The notes under the pieces are model-generated. The model worked only from the letters and a program-made list of their open reading frames with translations. It made no database searches and was not told the DNA's origin. DNA of 64,000 nt from Aegilops tauschii subsp. strangulata (Eukaryota; Streptophyta; Magnoliopsida; Poales; Poaceae): positions 145,649,207 to 145,713,206 of the forward strand of contig NC_053037.3 of assembly GCF_002575655.3 (NCBI RefSeq), read 5' to 3'. Positions 32,177 to 43,700 of this stretch are shown piece after piece. The stretch's first letter is position 1. Every line of letters begins with the position of its first letter. Made by a program: the position numbers and the translations under genes.

Positions 32177-33214
32177 ATGGCAGCGATCATGGCGGCGCGC
32201 GGGCAGGGTCTGGAGCAAGATTTCGATTTCTTCGTGGTGGTCGACTTCGAGGCGACGTGCGTCAAAGACGGGCGGATCTTTCCGCAGGAAATCATCGAGT
32301 TCCCCGCGGTGCTCGTCGACGGCGCCACCGGCCGCATCGTGTCCGCGTTTCGCAGGTACGTTCGTCCTAAGCATCACCCTGTGCTGACCCAATTTTGCAG
32401 GGAGCTGACCGGCATCCGGCAGGAGGACGTCGACGGCGGCGTGGAACTCGGCGACGCGCTCTGGCTGCACGATTCTTGGCTGAAGGCGGCGACGGCGGGA
32501 GCAGGGAACAAGAGAGGCGTCCGCTTGGCCGTGGTGACCTGGGGAGACTGGGATTACCGCACCATGCTCGAGTTCGAGTGCCGCTTCAAGGGCATCGAGA
32601 AGCCCTCCTACTTCGATCAGTGGATCAATCTGAGGGTCCCCTTCCAGGCAGCGCTCGGCGGCGGAGGGCGGGTCAACCTGCAGGAGGCGGTCCGGGCGGC
32701 GGGGCTGGACTGGGAGGGCCGCCTGCACTGCGGGTTGGACGATGCGCTCAACACGGCGCGGCTGCTTGATGAGATCATGCGGCGCAGGGTCAAGATCACC
32801 ATCACCGGCTCGCTGGCGCCGCCGCCGCCGATCCAGCAGAAGCAGCAGCCTGGCACAAGCCCTTGCGGTGGCTCATCGGCGCTGGCGCCGCCGCCGATCC
32901 AGCAGAAGCAACAGCCTGGCACAAGCCCTTGCGGTTGCTCACCGGCGCTGGCGCTGCCACCGATCCAGCAGCAGCCGCCTCGCACAGGCCCTTGCAGTGG
33001 CACATTTGCGCTGGTGCCGGCGCAGGCGCCGATCCAGCAGAAGCAGCAGCCGCCGCCGCAGCCTCACATAATCAGCCCCTGCGGTGGCTCCTCCGCGACG
33101 TGCTTCTCGTACTGCGGGGTGGCGACCAGAGGAGCCATGGAGCCAGGGCCGATGCGGTCTGGATGCGCCAACTGGACGCCGGCCATGGGATCTTACTTCC
33201 TGTGGAGCAACTGA
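32177..33214 (+). CDS. ERI-type DEDDh 3'-5' exonuclease
   Basis: Intronless gene of 345 codons. The first ATG after in-frame leader sequence is 32177. Residues about 18-205 form a DnaQ-like exonuclease domain of the ERI1/ERI2 group. Motifs are VDFEAT (D23, E25; exo I), WGDWD (D124/D126; exo II) and HCGLDDALNTA (H184, D189; exo III), so the DEDDh set is complete. ERI enzymes trim structured 3' ends of small RNA, histone mRNA or 5.8S rRNA; the substrate here is unknown. A Pro/Gln-rich linker with about four 66-bp repeats (32800-33065) leads to a Cys-containing tail, CFSYCGVATRG to CANWTPAMGSYFLW, that looks like a degenerate zf-GRF domain as in ERI2. Repeat number could vary between accessions. 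It is convergent with the beta-amylase, and a LINE ends just upstream. Confidence 0.88.
   Translation: MAAIMAARGQGLEQDFDFFVVVDFEATCVKDGRIFPQEIIEFPAVLVDGATGRIVSAFRRYVRPKHHPVLTQFCRELTGIRQEDVDGGVELGDALWLHDSWLKAATAGAGNKRGVRLAVVTWGDWDYRTMLEFECRFKGIEKPSYFDQWINLRVPFQAALGGGGRVNLQEAVRAAGLDWEGRLHCGLDDALNTARLLDEIMRRRVKITITGSLAPPPPIQQKQQPGTSPCGGSSALAPPPIQQKQQPGTSPCGCSPALALPPIQQQPPRTGPCSGTFALVPAQAPIQQKQQPPPQPHIISPCGGSSATCFSYCGVATRGAMEPGPMRSGCANWTPAMGSYFLWSN
32800..33065 (+). repeat. Coding minisatellite in the exonuclease linker
   Basis: Four imperfect in-frame units of about 66 bp, each with CCGATCCAGCAGAAGCAGCA and GGCACAAGCCCTTGCGGT-type blocks, encode PPIQQKQQPGTSPCGG repeats. Confidence 0.85.
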
Positions 33215-34729
33215 ACCAATGATCCGTGAGGCTGGGATTCAGAATCCAGTGTCGCTCAGCTGCTAGTGTTGATCGTCCTAGCCATCAGAATCAGAGTGTA
33301 GCTCAGCTGTTTCTACTATACTCTACTCTAGGTGTGATTGTTCACTGAAATCGAACATCACCAATGGGGCATGTAATTGGTGTCTGAATTATTAGTAGCA
33401 TCAATATAAATTTAGTTTTAGTTATTACTACTGTTAATAGAAGATTTGTTTTACCTTCAGTACTGAGCAAACGGCCAACGATTGACTTGTTAGTGACATT
33501 GATAAATTTCTGAAGAAGGCTACAATTCCAGTCGACAATGCAAACGGAAATTCATCCTCCGATGAATCCCCCCGCTCCGCCGAGGGGCGACCGATGCCAA
33601 GGAGAGGGATGGTCTCTCTTCAAGGCACATTCGTCAGCATCGAACAAGGCGGTGTTAGAACCTTATATCAAGATTGAAAAATAAAACAGCCAACTGTAGA
33701 TTTCTGAGATAAGAGCTAATTCAAATAATTTGCTGTACATATTTAGCACGTGGTGCTGGAAGTCCAGGGGGTACAGTTTAAAACTGAAGTTGTTGTAATA
33801 TGACACTTTTGTTGTCCAGAAATTGAACAGTTTTGGAAGTTCGTTCCTTTTATCCACTTTCAGTTGCTCTTTGAGTTTGAGCCTTTTGAGGCTTGCTTGG
33901 TTCATTCGTTCCCTGTTGTGAAAAAAATAAATTCCTGAGGAAAATAGGTACTATAACTTTCATCATATTTTCAGCGACAAAAAACCTGAGCGATTTTGAA
34001 TCTGGTTTGTTGCTCTGATAGAATTATTGGTGCCCAACATCCAACTGCTAACAGAGACTTCTTGTCCATCCAGCATGTTCAGGAGCTGTTGCTTGTGTTG
34101 CATCACTCATTTTTCAGAACAAACAAGAGAAATTTCCAGCTGGAGTATTTATTTCCTTTAATGCCACATGTGCTGAGTCATGCATGATTAGGGCCTACAT
34201 GGATAAATGGCTGATAGTGCAGTTGGGGGAAGATGAAGGCCGCCGTTTTTCAGATGACAGCTCAGCTCATAGACAAGAGAATACTGGAGTTGAACAAATG
34301 ATTTCTGCAGTTTTCATACTTACTATAAATAATACCAGTATATGTGCTCTGATGAGGCGTCCCACGTAGAATGTTTGCAGCAGAACCTGAGATAAATTGT
34401 ACCGGTGTAGACATCTGTTGGTAAAAATGGAATGTTTGCAACAGAACAAAGATAAATTGTACCGGTGTAGATATCTGTTGATAAAAATGGCTTTGCGAGG
34501 AGTGTAGCTATTGACCGTCACTTTACAGCACAAAAAATGTAAGATTCGGTGAGGAGCTAGTCAGCTAGCACATGCGAGGCAGAAGCTTCAATCAAACTGG
34601 AATAAGCATGAGAACACAACAACCAACCCACTGGGAAGTTTTCTTCCATTTTTCCTTCTCGAGTCGTCTACAATTTTAATATCACAGGTCACATACATGT
34701 TTGACACACAACAACAACAACAAAATAAA
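33215..34729. other. Intergenic region between convergent genes
   Basis: Holds the 3' ends of the exonuclease (AATATAAA-type signal near 33402) and of the beta-amylase. I find no other gene. A 61-bp tandem duplication lies at 34369-34490 (AATGTTTGCA, TAAATTGTACCGGTGTAGA). Confidence 0.6.
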
Positions 34730-37700
34730 TCATGTGTATGCATAGGCCTGGCTAGCAACCCAAACAACTGACATTGAAGGCAGGCATTGGTGTCTCCTGA
34801 AGTTCAGTCTAGCCAGAAAGGTTCTGGCATCCGACATCTTCCTGACGAACTTCGTAAACCGGTTCCAGTTGTGTGACTCGAACAGGCTCTTGTTCATCCT
34901 GACATAGTTGAAGGAGAAAGACGTGCCCGAGGTGCCGCCCGAGTAGCGCCTCGAGCTTCTGACGACCTGGCTCAGCGACGCGTCGTCCAGCCTCGCCACG
35001 GAGTTCTCGCCGTTGAGAGGTAGGTTCCATACCTTAGCGGCAGCCATCAGTTGCCGGAGAGTGCCTTCGGGGCTGCTCTGAGGACCGCTTCTCTCCTCGT
35101 CCCTCAGGTCGAAACAGCCGCAGCACAGGGCAGCTCTGTGTCGAGAGAACATTTGGGCGATGGGGAGATAGCCGTCTCTTAGCAATGTGTTGTAGTAGCC
35201 GGCTGTCAGCTCGGATGGGTGTGAACATGTGTAGTAGTGCCAGTGTATGCCGGAAACCTTCCCCGAGATGGTCACGCCGGTGCCAGAAAAGACGGCGTCA
35301 GCGACCGCGCATAACCTCTCTCCATGGAGAAGAAGCATTCCGGAATACCACTCGAGGAAAAATCGGCCATAAGGGGTATTCCAGCATCCTCCATCGGCAC
35401 GGAAAAAGTTTGTCTCTTCAGGATTCTGCCACGTGCTATCTATGCCAGCTGGACCACCACTTCCCCACTCTTGAATCCCGAGAATCCGCGCATGAGCACC
35501 CAATGATGCTTGCATGAACTGTCCAAGTACATCAGAGCAAAGTGATCAGAAGTTCAGAACACTATCTTTTAATGCTACCCCTTCAGAAAAGCCATATGCT
35601 AGCGAAATAACGATAACAGAAAGAAGATTGTCATCTCATAACAGAAAGCCATTTTTGTTAACCTAAGAAAGTGCATGTGCATTTTTATTTATTTTTGATC
35701 TAGTTCAGTAGTTCCTCAAAAACCAAACGAGGTAAGTAATTAGCATGTAGCCATTGCTTTGGCTTCAGATCATGAGCTTACAAACTGAAGCCGAGGGCAA
35801 AACGACACCTCAGTCTTGCGGTCTTGGCCCTGTTGATTGTTGAATAAACTAAAGCCATCATATACACAGGAGTCTGATATAAGCTGAAATGCATACGAAG
35901 CGCATTTCAGCTTGAAGTTCGAACTCACGTACAAGTTTGCTCACTAACAAATTATAGTTGATTTAAACAGTAAGTGTATAAACCTGTGTCATACACTAGG
36001 GCTCGTACTTGCGAGAAATCATCATATACGCCCATAAAAAATGAATGTTTACCGAAAATGTAAAAACTTTCCATATCAAAGTGATAAGATCAGGGATCTT
36101 CTTTCACTGTATACCTTGTCATAACATTGAAATTCCCCAAGTTCAGATGAGCTGCCTGGCTGATTTAGCTTCTCGGTTGGGCATGATGGATACCTAAGCT
36201 CACCTCCTGGGCCCATTCCAACTTGAACTTCCTGAAAAGCAATAAATACAAGGGGCTTACAACCTCTTGCTGGTGTAAAATTAGCATGATACACTTAAAT
36301 ATAAAAGGAGAGCACAAACCGTCACTATGGCCCCAAGGTACTCCTTGAAATTGTCGCGGAAGCTCCTCATGAAGTCAGCATAAGCTTGCATAGGTGATCT
36401 TCCCTTCAGAAGTGGAAGAATGTCACATCCCAATGAGATGTATTCCTTGTTTCTCTGTTTATATCTATCAGTATATGACAAGTCTGGCATCTTCTCCATC
36501 TCCTCAAGCACCCATTGTGGAAGAGGGACCCTGTAGTAGGTATATTTTTTCAAAAATAGCAGAAACGGGAAATCTTGTGCATAAATGAAATTGTCAGCGT
36601 CTGCTCACTTGTCACTATGGCAGCAAAAAGAACGGTTGCATATTTCAAGATCAAAGGACTAAATTGAAAAAGCAATATAGTGAACATCGCAGGGTGGAAA
36701 AATAATCAATTCATTTTACTGAGTGAATTCTGACACAATTACATGTGGCTTCGTAGTGGAATTGCTGACGCATTTAGCATGCTGGAAACCATATTTTTCT
36801 GCCACGTTTCACTAATTTAAGCAGTTGTGGAAAGGCATCACTAAATGTAACACCTTTTGTTTTAACAGTTGATGTACAGCGGTCATACACCAAGTAACAT
36901 CCAGTTCTACCATTTTGGAAGGCGTGTATCAATTTGGGATGGACCCACATTTTCGTATGACAACTTGGGCCAAGAATTATGCTGAATGGGTAAATGGCCC
37001 CTAAGAATTCTTCAGACGCTCACAGTTGTTATGAGGGAATGCTAGATGATTGTGATGCAGGGGGGCATATATAGTAAGACTTGACCATCAAAGGTAGCTC
37101 AAATGTAATGTACAAATCTCTTATTCAAATAGACAGGAAACGAGAGCTAGGATGGCTTTCAGTAATTCCTAGTGTAAGTAAAATAGATCCTCTGTCACCC
37201 ATCATAATCATTGTTATTGTAGCAATCATTATCATCATTTTGGGCACGAAGATGAACTCATTTTGTTTTAAGATTTTAGTCACCTTGAGTGTAAATCTTT
37301 AAGTTTCATACTTCATTTTGCTCCTTTGTCACCATGCTGTGCAGACCGGTGGGAGCCCCAGGAGCAGCAGAGCTAGAAAATGAAGGAGCAGGAGCAGTCA
37401 ATGGAGCAAAAGCAATCAAGGAAGATGATTAGGAAAGAGTCCAGAAGAGGACATACTAATATTTGAGTCCATGCATGCTCGGAGTCCATATTAGGGCGTT
37501 CTTGTATTAAGAGGCAAGTCAAGGTAATCTATGGACAGTGTTGTGCTGGACAGGGCGGTCCTATGGAAGCTAGCAGGAACTGCTACTGCACGTGTGGCCT
37601 ACCGACCAGTGGGGAGGTGTTTGGATTAGCTTACCATAATCTAGCCTTTCTTCTTTAGCTTAGTTTGATTTTGTTTTTTCCTTTTGCTAGCTTTCATCAG

Positions 37701-40700
37701 TTTTGCTTAATTAGGCTTTTAATTCTTTCTGGGGTCTGTGCTCCTTGTTTTTTGCTCGAGGATACCATCAGTGATTTGTAAATCTTCACACTTCCTTCAC
37801 ACTCCTTTTCTAATACACAATGACGAGAGTGAGAGTCAGGTCTACATTGTCCAGTACTGTAGTAGGCAAGAAATAAACTAATTCCCTATCCACCAATTGC
37901 TATTCGCAATCCCTGCAGGCTCACTCTTCTACCTCAGTTCCACGCATCTAATTGCTGGCCACAACGCCTAGTCGTCAATGACATCTTTTCCATCAGTGAA
38001 TAATTCCTTAAATATTCGCAGCATCAGGGCACACAGTAAGTATCAGAGCTTGCAAACATGGCTTCCAAGGTGGACAAGCAGCAGGCAGATAAATAGATAA
38101 TGATTTGAGATTGGTTATAGCCTGCCAGTACATCAGGATCTTCAAAGTATGCCGGCAACTAGAGCTTCATTCCCAATGAGATACTTCGGCCTTCCCCTTT
38201 CGGTTTGGCAACTAAAGAAGGTGGACTTCCAATTCCTTGAAGACAGAGCGGCCGGAAAATTGGTCACTTGGGAGGGGCAAAACATTACTACCATTGGGTG
38301 CACGACCCTCGTCAAGTCCGTCATCACCTCTCAAGCGGTGTACTTCATCGCACCCCTCATCATCTCTCCGAGCACACTTCATAACCTCAACAAGCTTGAG
38401 AGGGCTTTTCTTTGGTCCAGCTCAGATAAGACGACTGGCGCAAAGTGCAAGGTCAATTGGGAGGCTGTTTGCCGCGCGCGTGAGTATGGTGGCCTCGGAA
38501 TACTCAACACCGACAAATTTGCTCATGCTTTGCGTTTGTGTCGGCGTTGGTACAAATGTAAGGAGCCAAATAAGTTGTGGGTGGGGTTGGGAAACCCATG
38601 CAATGAGGATCCTGATTTCTTCCATGCTTCCACCACCGTCACCGTTGGAAATGGCGCGAAAACATCTTTTTGGGACTCCCCTTGGCTACTTGGGCATCGC
38701 ATCCCTAATCTTCAAGGCGTCGAGGCAAAAAAATTGGAAAGTGCGTGAGGCCCTTAAGGGCAATGCTTGGATTCTAAAGATCAATCCCTCCGCCGTTGTC
38801 TCTGTTGACCACATCCGGGGGTTCTTCACTCTTTGGATGCTTGTGCATGACTTCCACCTTGACAAGTAAACCAAAGACGACATCGTGTGGAAGCACTTGA
38901 ATGATGGGATATACTCGTCGGCTACCGCTTAGAGCATCTACAACCAGACACCCCATATCTGCCCCAAACGCCCGGGCGGCCTGCCCAGACAGAAAAAAGC
39001 CACCCAAACGGCCGCCCCAAACGCACCCCAAACATCCGAGCTGACCGTCAACCCCCATATGCAGCCCATATGTGGGGCGGATATGGGGACGCCCAGACGC
39101 GGCCATAGGCACGTCCGCCATGTCGGATCCGGCCCATTATGGCCCACCCGACCCCACATATATTCGTCCCTAGCCACTCCACTCCACTCCGCCCCGCCCC
39201 CAAGCTCCTGTCTGGCGATCTCCGACATGGCGGGCAGCGGATCCGACTCCGAGATCTCCCGATCCGTCGACCGGTACTCATTGCATGTGGAGATGAGGAG
39301 GAGATGGCCGTCCGCATGGCTCTCCACCGCTCATGGGAGGAATGCGCCTGACCGCGGTCCAAGTCGATCCAACGGGAGTCCATTGTGTCCGTGCAAATGG
39401 CGCTTAGATCCGCTGGGGCTGGTGGCTCGAGGCGCGTGACCACGGCCTCGCCGAACGTGGCGACCACGGTTGGCGGCGCAACCTTCAGTGCCGCCTCCTC
39501 CCCGCAGCTTCGGGCTCCAAGTCGGAGGTCAATGCCGGCATGGTTTACGGTCAAACCGGCCATGAGGCGTGACATGTGTCGGTGTCAAAACCAGCAGACC
39601 TCGGGTAGGGGGGCCGAGCTGTGAGATCGGATCGATGGGTAAGAAGAGACAGAGGACACACTGCTTTTACCCAGGTTCAGGCCCTCTCTAAGGAGGTAAA
39701 ACCCTATGTCCTGCTCATGCTTATATTGTGAGAGTATCAAAGTACAGAGTTGATCTACCTCGAGGTCATGAGTTGTGGTCTAAACCCTTAAGTGTATGAT
39801 GATGATGATGAATGGTTGATTGTCTCCACGGACTTAACCCTCCGGCTTATATAGGCACCAGGGGTGTCTAGGCTACACATGGTCGGTTGCCATCTAGGGA
39901 TTACCTGCCGAATCTAGTAGACCTTGGAGTACACGCCAAGTCCTCGGTGAAGCTTGATACGCATAGGTCGGAGGCCTCCGGAGTCCTTCCTCATTAACGG
40001 GCCATCAGTTCGGCACTAGGCCAGCTGGGCCGGGTCCCCCTAGTCCAGGACACCGTCAACGTGCCCGCCGTGCGAGCAACAAGGCGCGGGAAGCCGCGGT
40101 AGCCCTCGAAGCGGAGGCAGAGTCGCACGCCGGCTTGGACAACAACGAGGAAGCCCTCCGTGCCTGCATCATCAAGAAGCGGCAAAGGAGCAAAGCCGAG
40201 CCGTTATCTAGGGCTACACATGGTCGGTTGCCATCTAGGGATTACATGCCGAATCTAGTAGACCTTGGAGTACACGCCAAGTCCTTGGTGAAGCTTGATA
40301 CGCATAGGTCAGAGGCCTCCGGAGTCCTTCCTCATTAACGGGCCATCAGTTCGGCACTAGGCCAGCTGGGCCGGGTCCCCCTAGTCCAGGACACCGTCAA
40401 CGTGCCCACCGTGCGAGCAACAAGGCGCGGGAACCTGCGGTAGCCCTCGAAGCGGAGGCAGAGTCGCGCGCCGGCTTGGACAACAACAAGGAAGCCCTCC
40501 GTGCCTGCATCATTGAGAAGCGGCAAAGGAGGACGACGCGCACCCACGCACGGGAGCAAAGCCGAGCGGTCCATTCCATGGCCGTACTATCCAAGTATAG
40601 GGGCCCGGATATGGGGCGTCCGGTTTTAGATGCTCTTATAAGGCTCAATTCTTGGGCATAACCCTCTCCCCATTGACCACATGGTTTGAAAGGTTTGGGC

Positions 40701-43700
40701 TCCGCCAAAAGTCAAGTTTTTGCGTGGTTGTAAGACCGGATTTGGACCGCCAATAGGTTGGCAAAGCGTGGGTGGACAAATTGCAGCCTTTGCCCTCTTT
40801 GTAAAATGGAGCAAGAAACCGGAGCTCACCTCTTCTTCAAGTGCCGCTACACCCTTAGACTACGGAACATGGTCACCGAGAGGCTAGGCCTTGTGTACAT
40901 GGATACATCCACTTGGCATTTGGAGGGCTTCGTCCAGGATTGGTGGGATAAAAGAAACGGCATGCAAAATCCCAATAGACGAGACATGGCTTCTCTCACC
41001 ATGCTTGTCTCTTGATACAATTTGGAACGAGAGATAGTCCCGCATTTTCCGGCAAAAGAGCGCCCCGCTGCGAATCTTGCTAAACATCATTTTCGACGAG
41101 GCGAAACTTTGGATCACCGCGGGTGCTAAGAAACTAGGGAAAATAGTATTGCGCGAGTAATTGACATGCGTTATCTTGAGGGGCACCTGAAAAACTCTAT
41201 TCTCTACTTAATTAATAGATGAGGCAAATCTTATGCCTGCGTTTCGGAAAAAGAAATAGCAACAGGGTCACTACTGTCATGACAACTCCAATTCTGGCCC
41301 CCTTGCAGGGTTCTTATAATCACCGGACTGCAATTATAGGACTTCAGTTTTATGATGCAGCATCTGCTGCTGACCTTGCCATAGTTCACATTGTCGCTCC
41401 TGCCATTATCTCTACCATTGCCATATAATGACAATACCGCATGGGTTCATAACAACTACAACTTGAACTTCCTACATATGACGAGGAAGGGATCTGCTAG
41501 TTTGGATAAACCGGTGTGAATAAATGTTGGGACCAGAGAAGAGATGCGGATCATATGGTTTCGGTGGTCGCTTATAAAATGGTTGCCATGGCTCAACAAT
41601 GGTATATACAGCTCGAGTGTGCCGAAAGAACCGCAACGCTGGACCATTCCAAATCTGCTAGTCTGCTACCTATGGTTATTGGTTAGCCACCGCCTGTGCC
41701 AACACACTTGGCAAGCTCAAGGCTTCATTCCGGTCAGGGGTGCCTGGATGAGCATCAGGATAAATTTCCGGCAGAATTGTGTTGAGCTGGGGAGCTGTCT
41801 ACTGCCTACCGAGCAAAAAGTCCAGCCATTTACATCTGGTTTGTCAGACCTTTTCTGCACCTGTGTAAAATCCACAACCTTTATTTTCTTCAAATAGCTG
41901 CCCTGCTGGATGCTGTAAAGAGAGTGTGATCATTGCAGCAGCAATAGAGTCCAGCGGGAAGTCACCTACGTGTACCAGGCAGCTTGGATGTCTGGAAGGA
42001 TCATCTAGTAATAACACACTGCCTGGGAGCGTGTCTGAGATGTGAACTGGGCATATGAGGCTGGTCTTTCTGCCATTGTCAACTGCAGATATTGTAGAGA
42101 GGGGAGAAGGGGCTAGTTTCAACTGTATGAGAAGTTGACATCGTTGCCAGCCCATTTTCTAGCTTGAAGTGCTGCTGCCTGACTTCCATGAGGAAGGACC
42201 TCCCTGAATTCCAGTTGGATTTATGTTGTGGTTTGAGCCCCAGGAGTAACAGAAGCGGAAAGGGAAGGAACCAGGGGCAGTCCAGGGCTAAACTTCAGGT
42301 TGCCTTTTTCATTGAAATTATCACCATTGCCTTTTGGAGCATCTGGGTTGTAAGAAATGCAAAAGTTTTTGACAATGAAGCCCTGACTTTTGAGAAGTGG
42401 CATCAAACGTATAAGCATGAGATGATCATGGTTGGTCATAGGGCCAAAAAGAAATATGCTGAGGCCTTGCTGGCCTGGCTACCAAACCTGTAATATTTTT
42501 TCAAAAAATCTCTCTTATACTAGTATCATTCCAATGTAGGACTCTTTGTACATATTCTTTTTGTTAATAAAGCTGTAGGAAATTTTCCCACTGTCTCCTA
42601 CCAAAAGTGTATAGGAATTTATGTAAGTTCCGTTTGTTGTGGTGACAGAGTTGGCATTCAATTGAATCATTTTGCTGTTGTGACAGTCTGGGCATTACAG
42701 AACGATCATTTAAATATGGTGAAATACTTGACATAACTATGTTACATGTAAAAACTAAAGATTGCATCTTGTTCTCTCTCTCTATATAAAATCTGCATAT
42801 GTTGCCATATAAGCATTTGCATAAGCTGAAGTGCTAGGTTGGCTGCTTGCACGCCACATACTATTCTTTGAAATAGTAGCTATACATAGAGTTAAGGTCC
42901 ACAGTGAACAATAGAACATCGAAATTGCTTTGCGTACGACTAACTTCATCGTATTTGCATACGGCATGATGATCCTACGTCTGTTCCTAAAGTAATGACT
43001 TGATCCAAGGGTGACTGACTAATATCGTACAACATCGGATGAAAAGTTGTCGTACGTGTAGCACTGCTCATAGAACATTGAGACAACTAAGACAGGCACA
43101 CATAGCTTCCTAAATTAATATGTCATGAACCATAATGACACTTGTATGGAGATAAATTTAATGTTTTGCAGGGCAATTAATTGCATGTCATGTTTGAAAA
43201 AGAAAAACTGTAAAGTATCATTTCATCTTGGTCAAATTCCCATCTCTTGAACATGGTATAAAATGGCACAAACAGGACTAAATACTTCTTCAGTACTTGC
43301 AACAGGTATGTTTATGTATTGAAACGAAATGCTAACTCGTGGCTATCAGAGATTACTGAATCCAAAAAAAGCATAATTTTACACAACATATAAATATTTA
43401 GTTATTTACATTTAAGCATGTTAGGTTAGGATCACATCCTCAATGCCGTTCGGCCTTTCCATTCAACACCTCCATGACTCTGCTGTTATGACAAAACTCC
43501 AGCCCCTGTGAGATGACTTATTTTAAGTTGTTTCCTTCCTTTCACCTAGCGTCATGCTACATCCAAATCTGGAAAGCTCTACTCATATGTTCTCCGGAAA
43601 AAAAGGTATACTCCCACTTCAACTGATACATCACATAAAACACTTGCATAAACCACAAAATAAGTCTCTGATTTGGTTGCAGCATTCAAACTTTCAGATA

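Larger units (their letters stand above)
38932..40635 (+). mobile_element. PIF/Harbinger-like element, TSD TTA
   Basis: Termini GAGCATCTACAACC and, inverted from the right, GAGCATCTAAAACC are flanked by perfect TTA (38929-38931 and 40636-40638). Interior plus-strand coding remnants (39227-39570) share the SWEECA block with 28818-28546. The coding part is then cut by a solo LTR and altered by a tandem duplication. No transposase. Confidence 0.82.
38120..41260 (+). mobile_element. 5'-truncated LINE, split by a Harbinger-like element
   Basis: The left part (38149-38931) encodes the reverse transcriptase thumb: [31 protein letters not shown] and [14 protein letters not shown]. The right part (40636-41160) carries a degenerate zf-RVT domain, with [21 protein letters not shown] and [11 protein letters not shown] recognisable across frameshifts. 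Removing the insert with one TTA restores the Ala-Tyr-Lys-Ala frame at the junction. The tail has the GAGGCAAAT/CTTATGCCT stem and a short A-rich end. It lies antisense to the beta-amylase. Confidence 0.85.
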
